Shown one piece after another: positions 1 through 5,484 of a DNA stretch of 5,484 nt; position 1 is the stretch's first letter; each line of letters opens with the position of its first letter. This DNA comes from an uncultured Oxalobacteraceae bacterium (GTDB lineage: Bacteria; Pseudomonadota; Gammaproteobacteria; Burkholderiales; Burkholderiaceae_D): NCBI GenBank assembly GCA_937996605.1, contig CALKVB010000508.1:1-5484 (forward strand). The letters run 5' to 3'. The translations under genes were made by a program, and so were the position numbers. The notes below the pieces were generated by a model that saw only the letters and a program-made list of their open reading frames with translations, made no database searches and was not told where the DNA came from.

Positions 1-1024
1 TCCAGGACTCGTCTTTATTTTTCGACGATTTCATCACCGCCAAATTAGAGCCCGAGAAAAAAGTTTGATTCCCCTTGATACCTGCTGGGTACGACGCCAC
101 GCCAAAATTTTTTGCTGTCACTGATTCGCGTTGACCACCTTTCGCCTTTTCAGTATTCAGCATTTTCAAGACCCAAGGACCGCTAAAAATAACCGCATAT
201 TCACCTCGAAAAAAACCAGCTTCAATCTGTGCGGAGTCTTTTTCTAGCGCAGACGACGGCACTAAACCATCATCTGCAAAACTCTTAAAATAACGTATCG
301 CTTGCATCGCTTCGGGTGAATTGATGCTAGCTTTAGTTTGATCTGCATTCAAAAAATCACCGCCAGCATTCCAAATCCAAGGCGCTAAATTATGCAGAAT
401 GTCCCAATCATTTTTGCCGGGATAACCTAATGGCGCTACGCTCTTTCCATCAAATTTAACGCCATTTAATTTTTGCATCGCTTGTTTAAAGCTGCCCCAG
501 TTAGCAAACGCATCGCTGGCACGAATGCCCGCTTGCCGAAATAAATCCGTACGATAAAACGCAACTCGCGCACCAGCATACCAAGGAATAGCATAAACCT
601 GATGATCATTTCGACGATGCGTGCTGCCCCATATTGCAGGGAAAAATTGCTTAGCGCCGCCGACTTGCGTTTGGATATGGCCTGGTACTACTTCTAAGGC
701 ACCCTTTGCCGCAATCGTCGTTACCCAGGTACTTCCCAACTCCAGCACATCAGGGCCCTGGCCTGTTTCTGCGGCCGCATTAATGCGTGCCCACGCTGAT
801 TCCCAATTTAATACTGTAACGTTGACACGTAAGCTAGGATTCGCTTGCAAATAGGGGCGCAAGATTTCCTTCATATCCTGTTGCGGCTGCGCCGTCGTTG
901 ACATCACCCATACGTTAAGTTCGTTTGCCCGTACGTGAGTATGGATTAAGAAAATAGCGAGTCCTAACAAAAACCGTTTCAACAAACCTACATTTCCGAT
1001 GGTCGAATCCATACTAATATTCAT
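1..1024 (-). CDS. Sugar ABC transporter substrate-binding protein (family 1 extracellular solute-binding protein), partial at C-terminus
   Basis: Reading the minus strand from an ATG at 1024 gives 341 codons open to the left edge, so the C-terminus is missing (the family is usually about 400-430 residues). Residues 16-33 (LKRF, then a hydrophobic core, then HVRA) form a signal peptide with likely cleavage after Ala33; there is no lipobox cysteine, so a soluble periplasmic protein is expected. The mature part reads as a family 1 binding protein: NELNVWVMS strand at 34-42, GQGPDVLELGSTW at 88-100, YAIPWYAGARVAFYRTDLF at 144-162, NAGGDFL at 219-225, the helix SPEAMQAIRYFKSFADDGLVP at 236-256, and the ligand-lobe segment FFRGEYAVIFSGPW at 271-284. 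The ligand cannot be read from sequence; oligosaccharides are typical. The start is uncertain: no Shine-Dalgarno precedes 1024 or the in-frame ATG at 1012, and a TTG at 982 preceded by AGG would give a compact MKRF signal peptide. Permease genes would be expected to the left. Confidence 0.88.
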   Translation of the reverse strand, partial: MNISMDSTIGNVGLLKRFLLGLAIFLIHTHVRANELNVWVMSTTAQPQQDMKEILRPYLQANPSLRVNVTVLNWESAWARINAAAETGQGPDVLELGSTWVTTIAAKGALEVVPGHIQTQVGGAKQFFPAIWGSTHRRNDHQVYAIPWYAGARVAFYRTDLFRQAGIRASDAFANWGSFKQAMQKLNGVKFDGKSVAPLGYPGKNDWDILHNLAPWIWNAGGDFLNADQTKASINSPEAMQAIRYFKSFADDGLVPSSALEKDSAQIEAGFFRGEYAVIFSGPWVLKMLNTEKAKGGQRESVTAKNFGVASYPAGIKGNQTFFSGSNLAVMKSSKNKDESW

Positions 1025-1075
1025 ATAAAAACTAGTTTTTTCCGCATGTTAAAAAATAGTGACTAATAACTAGGA

Positions 1076-1104
1076 TTGAACACTGCAAAAACATTTTCGA
1101 TAAT
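1076..1104 (+). promoter_or_regulatory. Candidate sigma70 promoter for the NagX-like gene
   Basis: TTGAAC at 1076-1081 and GATAAT at 1099-1104 are separated by exactly 17 bases. The -10 box matches the consensus at five of six positions and the -35 at four of six. Transcription would start near 1111, leaving a leader of about 68 bases before the ATG at 1179. The spacer also has to serve the divergent binding-protein gene, for which I found no equally good promoter. Confidence 0.5.
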
Positions 1105-1127
1105 AGGTAAATTCCCTTAGCGCGGAA

Positions 1128-1157
1128 AGTGGTTGTCAGCATAGGCAAACAACCGCT
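1128..1157. repeat. Imperfect inverted repeat in the NagX-like leader (candidate operator or RNA hairpin)
   Basis: AGTGGTTGT at 1128-1136 is answered by ACAACCGCT at 1149-1157 across a 12-base spacer; eight of nine positions pair normally and one would be a G-T pair in RNA. The site lies just downstream of the predicted transcription start and about 20 bases before the start codon, so a bound repressor or an RNA hairpin here could block expression. There is no following T-run, so it is not an intrinsic terminator. Which regulator, if any, binds is unknown. Confidence 0.35.
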
Positions 1158-1178
1158 GTTCCTTTAAAGTGAAGCTCA

Positions 1179-2417
1179 ATGTCCACCACTTCAATTGAGA
1201 AAGCCTACTCAATGATATCAGCCACAGCTAACAATGTATCGACCCAAAGCAGTCGCATTTTATCGATCGATGCGTTCCGCGGTATTACTTTCTTTCTGAT
1301 GATTATCGTCAATGAATTGCATGGTATCAGTGGGATCTCTCCTTGGTTAAAACATATGCCTGCAGATGTCGATGCCATGAGTTTTCCCGATGTAGTATTT
1401 CCTGCGTTCTTATTTATCGTTGGAATGTCTATCCCTTTCGGCCGGAAAACGAGAGAGCACCAAGGCGAAAGTACACTGCAGATCCTGCGGCATATCTTTG
1501 GTAGAGCGTTCGCTTTAATCACGATGGGTTTTTTCATGGTGAATGCCGAATCAGGTTTCGATGAGAGTAAGATGGTAATTTCTATCGCACTTTGGTCGCT
1601 GTTGACTTATGTCGCCTTCATATTGCTTTGGGGTGTTTATCGTTTCGACAATCCGCTATGGAATCGATTTGGAAAATTACTCGGTTTAATGTTGCTACTT
1701 AGCTTGGCAATGATTTATCGCGGTGATCCCAATACCCCTTGGATGAGCATCCAATGGTGGGGGATTCTCGGATTAATCGGTTGGGCTTATTTGCTCTGTA
1801 GCCTACTTTTCTTTTGTACACAAAGAACCTCAGTCTTGCTGGCAGCCCTACTAGTTTGCACAGGATATTATGCATTAAGCCACTCTGCACTAAACGTTCA
1901 GCATAGATGGTTCGCTATTGTTTTAAGTCAGGACGCCCACGCAGCACATGCCACAATCGTGTTATCAGGCCTAGTCTGTAGTCTCATCTTCTTCGGTAAG
2001 GAAAAGTCTACGCCAATACCAACACGTTTTTTTCAAGCCACGCTGTTCGCTTTGATATTATTTGCCGCAGCAACTGCCCTGCGCCCTTATTACGCCATTT
2101 CAAAAATCTACGCTACACCAAGTTGGTGTTTTTATTCCGCATCCGCTTGCGCGAGCTTCTTTGCTATCTTGTATTACTTGATCGACATCAAAGGCATACA
2201 ACGCTGGACTGTACTGTTCAAACCTGCCGCTATCAACCCTTTGGTTTGCTACTTAATCCCCTTCATCATTGAAGCGATATATGGGATTATCGGGTGGCTT
2301 TCACCACTCCATCAATTAACAGGTGTCTTAGGAATAATCGCTTGTACAGCATATGCCGCTCTGATTTTGATTTTGGTCGCTGTACTCAACCGCTTTAATT
2401 TTAAAATGCGCTTTTAG
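1179..2417 (+). CDS. NagX / HGSNAT-like membrane acyltransferase family protein (DUF5009-like)
   Basis: This 412-residue protein is highly hydrophobic, with about 11 likely membrane helices from residue 32 to 403, so it sits in the inner membrane. The N-terminal signature is that of the heparan-alpha-glucosaminide N-acetyltransferase family: RILSIDAFRGITFFLMIIVN at 26-45, then FPDVVFPAFLFIVGMSIPF at 69-87. His59, in WLKHMP between these blocks, is at the place of the histidine proposed as acetyl carrier in the human enzyme; this alignment is by eye. Later family features are ATPSWCFYSA at 312-321 and the PAAINPLVCYLIPF segment at 349-362. In lysosomes the family moves an acetyl group across the membrane onto glucosamine; in bacteria NagX is associated with N-acetylglucosamine or chitin catabolic loci, and its exact role is poorly defined. 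The divergent sugar-binding gene supports a carbohydrate role. The Shine-Dalgarno is weak for the ATG at 1179; an in-frame ATG at 1212 after GAGAAAG is a possible alternative that removes only the non-membrane N-terminus. Confidence 0.82.
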   Translation: MSTTSIEKAYSMISATANNVSTQSSRILSIDAFRGITFFLMIIVNELHGISGISPWLKHMPADVDAMSFPDVVFPAFLFIVGMSIPFGRKTREHQGESTLQILRHIFGRAFALITMGFFMVNAESGFDESKMVISIALWSLLTYVAFILLWGVYRFDNPLWNRFGKLLGLMLLLSLAMIYRGDPNTPWMSIQWWGILGLIGWAYLLCSLLFFCTQRTSVLLAALLVCTGYYALSHSALNVQHRWFAIVLSQDAHAAHATIVLSGLVCSLIFFGKEKSTPIPTRFFQATLFALILFAAATALRPYYAISKIYATPSWCFYSASACASFFAILYYLIDIKGIQRWTVLFKPAAINPLVCYLIPFIIEAIYGIIGWLSPLHQLTGVLGIIACTAYAALILILVAVLNRFNFKMRF

Positions 2418-2533
2418 CATTCCACATATTACTTTTACAAAAACTTCAGCAGATTGATCAATTAAGTCTTCGGCGTATCAACCGACAAAAAGTAAAACAG
2501 CGCAATAAGCCTAGTCAAACAATTAAATTGCAC

Positions 2534-2550
2534 TGCCTACAAATTAGGCA
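2534..2550. repeat. Perfect dyad TGCCTA-N5-TAGGCA, candidate operator
   Basis: TGCCTA at 2534-2539 is followed after CAAAT by its exact reverse complement TAGGCA at 2545-2550. The right half-site occupies the -35 position of the extended -10 promoter at 2564-2572, the usual place for a repressor site. A 6-bp stem with a 5-base loop could also form in RNA read through from the upstream gene, but no T-run follows, so a terminator is less likely. Confidence 0.4.
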
Positions 2551-2572
2551 ACGTAAAGAATAATGATATAAT
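2545..2572 (+). promoter_or_regulatory. Extended -10 promoter for the DUF6882-like gene
   Basis: TGATATAAT at 2564-2572 matches the extended -10 consensus TGnTATAAT at every defined position. The best -35 is weak (TAGGCA at 2545-2550, spacer 16 bases), as is common for extended -10 promoters. Transcription would begin near 2579, giving a leader of about 100 bases before the start codon. I see no riboswitch-like fold in this leader. Confidence 0.55.
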
Positions 2573-2678
2573 GCAACATTCGTTTCGCAAATTCATGTGA
2601 AATCCTGTTTGTATTTGTCGTATCAATACCTAGCGCCTGAGTTTACAATGACCGTGGTACTTTGACGGCAGTTAGCTC

Positions 2679-3248
2679 GTGATCATGCTCAAGTTAATCA
2701 ATTTCTTTTTTTCTTTTCTGTCCAAGGGCAGCCCTTCATCCCCCGATGAAGGTGCGCGTCTTTTTATCCAAACCGCTTTCGACGACATGCTAGAGCATAA
2801 TCGTCAGCACGCTGCAGACTGGCAGTATGGGAAAGAAACTGGTTGGACTGCCGATCTCGAAGCGGGCGTCATCGTGTTCAAATTTGCAGGTGAGAGAACC
2901 GCGACTTGCCACTTTCAGAGCGTAGGTATTTATGATGAAACAAGCAGCAGTTTCACTTGGGCTTGGGCCCAAAAGAAACTCAGTAAAAATCAACAAGTGC
3001 ATGCAAAACAAGCACGAAACTGGGGACGTTTCCATCGCCATCCCTTATTTCTCTCGGGAACTGTCAAATGCAGCATGGCAGATGCTTGGAATTTAGCCGC
3101 AGTTACGCGTACGGTCGCTGAAGCAAAAAGCATTTATCGTGGACGAGTTGGAAACAAATACTTGTTCATGACTACCGATGACTTACAAATTGATGCGAGC
3201 TCTGCGACAACAGATTGGACCAAGGGGCGTCGTAAGCCAAATTGGTAA
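2679..3248 (+). CDS. Conserved protein of unknown function, DUF6882-like
   Basis: This small protein of 187-189 residues has no known function. The pattern resembles the DUF6882 family from memory: a central block with FQSVGIYDETSSSFTWAWA at 79-97, and a C-terminal block with AWNLAAVTRTVAEAKSIYRG at 136-155 followed by YLFMTTDDLQ at 161-170. Trp53 to Phe69 looks like the usual beta strands leading into the core. Residues 4-14 are hydrophobic, but there is no clear cleavage site, so it is probably cytoplasmic or weakly membrane-associated. The open frame begins at GTG 2679, with ATG 2685 two codons later; a GGCAG seven bases before 2679 is the only ribosome-binding candidate and it is weak. 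An in-frame TAG at 2673 excludes an earlier start. The gene stands alone between a same-strand membrane gene 261 bp upstream and a convergent gene downstream. That the frame is real is supported by its length and the conserved-looking aromatic blocks; the family name is less certain. Confidence 0.75.
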   Translation: MIMLKLINFFFSFLSKGSPSSPDEGARLFIQTAFDDMLEHNRQHAADWQYGKETGWTADLEAGVIVFKFAGERTATCHFQSVGIYDETSSSFTWAWAQKKLSKNQQVHAKQARNWGRFHRHPLFLSGTVKCSMADAWNLAAVTRTVAEAKSIYRGRVGNKYLFMTTDDLQIDASSATTDWTKGRRKPNW

Positions 3249-3401
3249 AGCGAAGGTGTATGACCAGCATTCAGATCAGGAATTCAAACTTTCCTTGGCC
3301 CATTTTGCGCTCAATCCTTCAACCGTCTAATCGACACTTTCAAGCTACAAACCTACAACCATACAAGGTAAGAGTTAGCTAGCGTTTTAGTTGATCAATC
3401 C
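3249..3401. other. Convergent intergenic spacer without a recognisable terminator
   Basis: These 153 bases separate the 3' ends of the DUF6882-like and SGNH hydrolase genes, where a bidirectional terminator would be expected. I find no GC-rich hairpin followed by a T-run on either strand. The only symmetric elements are short palindromes such as GCTAGC and TTGATCAA (3391-3398). Confidence 0.5.
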
Positions 3402-4229
3402 TTATTGGAGCTGATGCAAGACGCTGACAACTGTATCTTTTGAATAGCTTTGGTGGTCTTGTAACTTAGCAGTGACTGATGCACTTCGAGCAGCGCCTAA
3501 TTCCATAGTCGGTCCTACTTTCACGGTGTAAATCGGCGCCTTTACCTGCAAATCTGAGGGCAATGGTAGTGCACCGTATACCGTACGAAATAACAAGATT
3601 GCGTCCAGAAGTGCCAGATCAGCTCCAGGGTGTAAGGTGCCATCGTGCGAGAACCACGCAAGCTCTGGCAACTTCGCTCTGAGTCTCGCAAACGTCTCAG
3701 AAATTTCCACGTACTCAGCTCCATATAGGCGCGCTACCGCCGACTCATTCGCCACCAGATTGCGAGAGGCTGCTGGCAGAGTCTGGTAAGTCCCCAACAC
3801 ATAGACTTTCACCTGCTTAGCCTGCGCTCGCTTTATTAATTGGGCCAGTGAGGTTTTCGCTTCATCACAGGTTTCGTCGCCTACACCGCACATCAGATCC
3901 GCACCACGTTCTTGCAAGACGAGCATGGAATATGATCCGCTCTGCATCGCCTGCACAACAGAACCATCTTGCCACCGCTCGCTCAAGGTCGCCCCTGGCT
4001 GCGCTAACATATCGACTTCGACATCACGTCCATTAACACGACTGAGTTCCTTATATACCGCAGGAACATTGCCGACATATGTCAGACTATTACCAACAAA
4101 CAAAACACGTGTCTGCTTGATATCTTGGGCATTGGCTGCAAATCCCAGCGCTTGAACAAACAGCACACTGATTAAAAACATAAGCGTCGATAAACCTCTA
4201 ATACGACTCTTGATTAGACTAGCTAACAT
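3402..4229 (-). CDS. Exported SGNH/GDSL-like hydrolase
   Basis: This complete 275-residue protein begins with a signal peptide: basic residues near 8-11, a hydrophobic core at about 13-30, and likely cleavage after Ala34 in AANAQD. The mature protein should be periplasmic or secreted. It opens with the SGNH block I strand RVLFVGNSLT (41-50), with Ser48 the predicted nucleophile in GNS rather than the classical GDS. Gly79 in QPGAT is the block II candidate. Block III reads VLQERG (104-109) in place of the usual GxND, a variant I associate with DUF4886-like members. Block V is DGTLH (196-200), giving Asp196 and His200 of the triad. Cys114 and Cys121 could form a disulfide in the periplasm. Family members hydrolyse ester bonds on lipids, sugars or polysaccharides; the substrate here cannot be inferred. 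The start at 4229 follows a weak GAAAG ribosome-binding candidate and gives a proper signal peptide. It lies 86 bp downstream of hrpA on the same strand. Confidence 0.82.
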   Translation of the reverse strand: MLASLIKSRIRGLSTLMFLISVLFVQALGFAANAQDIKQTRVLFVGNSLTYVGNVPAVYKELSRVNGRDVEVDMLAQPGATLSERWQDGSVVQAMQSGSYSMLVLQERGADLMCGVGDETCDEAKTSLAQLIKRAQAKQVKVYVLGTYQTLPAASRNLVANESAVARLYGAEYVEISETFARLRAKLPELAWFSHDGTLHPGADLALLDAILLFRTVYGALPLPSDLQVKAPIYTVKVGPTMELGAARSASVTAKLQDHQSYSKDTVVSVLHQLQ

Positions 4230-4263
4230 AAAGTTCTTTCAATCGAGTATTCCTAATTTCTAC

Positions 4264-4293
4264 TTTAAAATTGTCTCAAGTGTGAATTCTCAA
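4264..4293 (-). promoter_or_regulatory. Weak promoter candidate for the SGNH hydrolase gene
   Basis: On the minus strand TTGAGA (4293-4288) is followed after 18 bases by TTTAAA (4269-4264). The -35 box matches five of six consensus positions and the -10 four of six. Transcription would start near 4256, about 27 bases before the ATG. The region is AT-rich, so a chance match is quite possible, and read-through from hrpA is an alternative because no terminator is visible after the hrpA stop codon. Confidence 0.3.
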
Positions 4294-4315
4294 TATCACA
4301 AACAAGTAAGAAATA

Positions 4316-5484
4316 TTAACGTAATAAACTTTCCCACACCTTCTGCAATCGCTTCACCGATACCGGCATCGGGGTACGCAATTCTTGTGCGAACAATGAA
4401 ACTCGTAACTCCTCTAATAACCAACGAAACTCAATCAATTTAGGATCAGCATCTGCACCTGTTCGACGTGGCATACGCAACCATGGTGCGGCAACGCTAT
4501 TCCATTCCGCCATCAATTTGGCGTCACGTGTAGGATCGGCTCTGAGTTTATCCATCCGAACCGTGATCGCTTTTAAATAACGTGGATAATGCGCCAACTG
4601 GGTAAAATCGACCTCTGCTATAAAGCGTTTGGTGACGAGCTGTTGTAATTGCTGTTGCATGTCGGCTGCCGCTTGAGTATGCGCCTTTAGTCCCTGCAAC
4701 TTTTTCGGCAGGCTGTAATACTCGGCTAAAATCAATCCAGCGAGACGCGCAATTTCATTAGCTAACAAGTTTAGTCTCGCCTTACCTTCTTCGCGCCGCG
4801 TATTAAATTCGCCCGAATTTTTTGGCAATGGCGTTTGCATAAAAGCGCGATCTAAGGCGGTGGTAATGATTTGTTCGCGCAATTCTTCTTGCGACCCCAA
4901 AGACATAAACTGCATGCCCATTTGCTGCAAGCCAGGAATATTTTTTTCCAAGAATTTCAATTGCTCTCGCATCTGTAATGCAAACAAACGACGTAAGCCG
5001 ATATGATGAATGCGCGCCGCCTCATCTGGGTCATCGAACACCTCGATTACGCAGTGCGATTGTTTATCGACTAAAGCAGGATAGCCAATTAAGGTTTGTT
5101 TTCCTTGCTGAACCTCAAGTAGTTCTGGCAGTTCATTGAAAGTCCACGTCGTTATATTCTCTTGTTGCAAAACAGCTGGAGAGGTCGCTGCCACACTGTT
5201 CTTGGAAGATGTAGGCATTTGCGTATGCTCGGTTTTTATCGCAGTACCTGTTGAAGCATTGTTCGCAGGCGCGCTTCCACCATCCAACAGGGCTAATTTA
5301 TCAGCACTTGCGATCTTCTGGAAACTTTGGCGAGCCTGAGCACCAAACTCCGCACGCAAACTGGCCAGATTACGCCCCATCTCCAATTGACGTCCATGCT
5401 CATCAACGACTTTAAAATTCATCGTCAAATGCGGTGGTAACATTTCAAATTTAAAATCCGTAGTCAAACACTGCAGACCTTTTT
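4316..5484 (-). CDS. hrpA: ATP-dependent RNA helicase HrpA, C-terminal part (partial)
   Basis: HrpA is a large cytoplasmic DEAH-box RNA helicase of about 1,300 residues, linked to mRNA processing and to ribosome rescue. Only the last 388 residues are present; the helicase core lies beyond the right edge. The frame stays open to 5484 (KGLQC before the TTG at 5467), so that TTG is an internal leucine codon and not the start. The segment matches the HrpA-specific C-terminal domain (DUF3418) as I know it from E. coli. Counting that TTG as residue 1: LPPHLTMNFKVVDEHGRQL at 10-28 with GRNLASLRAEFG after it, WTFNELPE at 108-115, YPALVD at 129-134, GLRRLFAL at 157-164, YLKAITVRMDKL at 297-308, and FRWLLEELRVSLFAQEL at 347-363, then PMPVSVKRLQKVWESLLR to the end. 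A Ser/Thr/Ala/Asn-rich linker at about 58-103 is longer than in E. coli. The gene ends with TAA at 4318-4316. Confidence 0.93.
   Translation of the reverse strand, partial: KGLQCLTTDFKFEMLPPHLTMNFKVVDEHGRQLEMGRNLASLRAEFGAQARQSFQKIASADKLALLDGGSAPANNASTGTAIKTEHTQMPTSSKNSVAATSPAVLQQENITTWTFNELPELLEVQQGKQTLIGYPALVDKQSHCVIEVFDDPDEAARIHHIGLRRLFALQMREQLKFLEKNIPGLQQMGMQFMSLGSQEELREQIITTALDRAFMQTPLPKNSGEFNTRREEGKARLNLLANEIARLAGLILAEYYSLPKKLQGLKAHTQAAADMQQQLQQLVTKRFIAEVDFTQLAHYPRYLKAITVRMDKLRADPTRDAKLMAEWNSVAAPWLRMPRRTGADADPKLIEFRWLLEELRVSLFAQELRTPMPVSVKRLQKVWESLLR

Noticed and set aside
621..854. A 77-codon plus-strand open frame starting at an ATG
   Set aside because: It lies entirely antisense to the well-supported sugar-binding protein frame and its translation has no recognisable features.
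2453..2462. ATTGATCAAT palindrome, with a related TTGATCAA at 3391-3398, as FNR-type or other operator sites
   Set aside because: The spacing does not match the FNR consensus TTGATNNNNATCAA, both sites lie near gene 3' ends, and short AT-rich palindromes are expected by chance.
2429..2495. TTACTTTT...AAAAGTAA inverted arms after the NagX-like gene, with TCGG...CCGA inside, as a terminator
   Set aside because: The outer arms are AT-only apart from one pair, the loop is more than 50 bases, the inner stem is 4 bp, and no T-run follows on the plus strand.
3542..4155. Several 60-76 codon frames inside the SGNH hydrolase region on both strands
   Set aside because: They overlap the complete hydrolase frame with clear motifs and are shadows with no ribosome-binding site or protein character.
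4210..4443. A 77-codon plus-strand frame bridging the hydrolase start and the hrpA 3' end
   Set aside because: It is antisense to the end of HrpA and to the hydrolase start, with no domain character.
5465..5467. TTG as a start codon for a separate 383-residue gene
   Set aside because: The frame is open to the right edge and the sequence continues the HrpA C-terminal domain, so this is an internal codon of a larger gene.

Overview
The window looks like ordinary chromosomal DNA of a Gram-negative proteobacterium, most likely a betaproteobacterium (an Oxalobacteraceae-like lineage would fit). The organism call is inference. It rests on the C-terminal part of HrpA, a helicase of beta- and gammaproteobacteria, on two exported proteins with Gram-negative style signal peptides, and on a base composition that by eye is below 50% GC. 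I see no insertion sequence, phage gene, CRISPR array, tRNA or rRNA.

Layout. (1) Positions 1-1024, minus strand: an ABC-transporter sugar-binding protein whose C-terminus runs off the left edge. (2) 1025-1178: a divergent control region with a good sigma70-type promoter reading right and an imperfect inverted repeat in the leader. (3) 1179-2417, plus strand: a polytopic membrane protein of the NagX / heparan-alpha-glucosaminide N-acetyltransferase family. (4) 2418-2678: a spacer with a perfect extended -10 promoter and a perfect 6+6 bp dyad just upstream of it. (5) 2679-3248, plus strand: a small protein of unknown function resembling DUF6882. (6) 3249-3401: a convergent spacer without a convincing terminator. 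(7) 3402-4229, minus strand: an exported SGNH/GDSL-like hydrolase. (8) 4230-4315: a short spacer with a weak promoter candidate. (9) 4316-5484, minus strand: the C-terminal part of the RNA helicase HrpA, entering from the right edge. No gene-free stretch exceeds 300 bases.

How the genes may work together. The sugar-binding protein and the NagX-like protein are divergent across one 154-bp region, which suggests a carbohydrate (possibly amino-sugar or chitin-derived oligosaccharide) uptake locus continuing to the left. The DUF6882-like gene has its own promoter signal and looks like a single-gene unit. The SGNH hydrolase lies 86 bp downstream of hrpA on the same strand and could be read through from it or have its own promoter; no functional link is evident. 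I did not find a convincing new multi-gene system. The most useful leads are the two candidate operator sites, the orphan DUF6882-like gene and the variant active-site blocks of the hydrolase.
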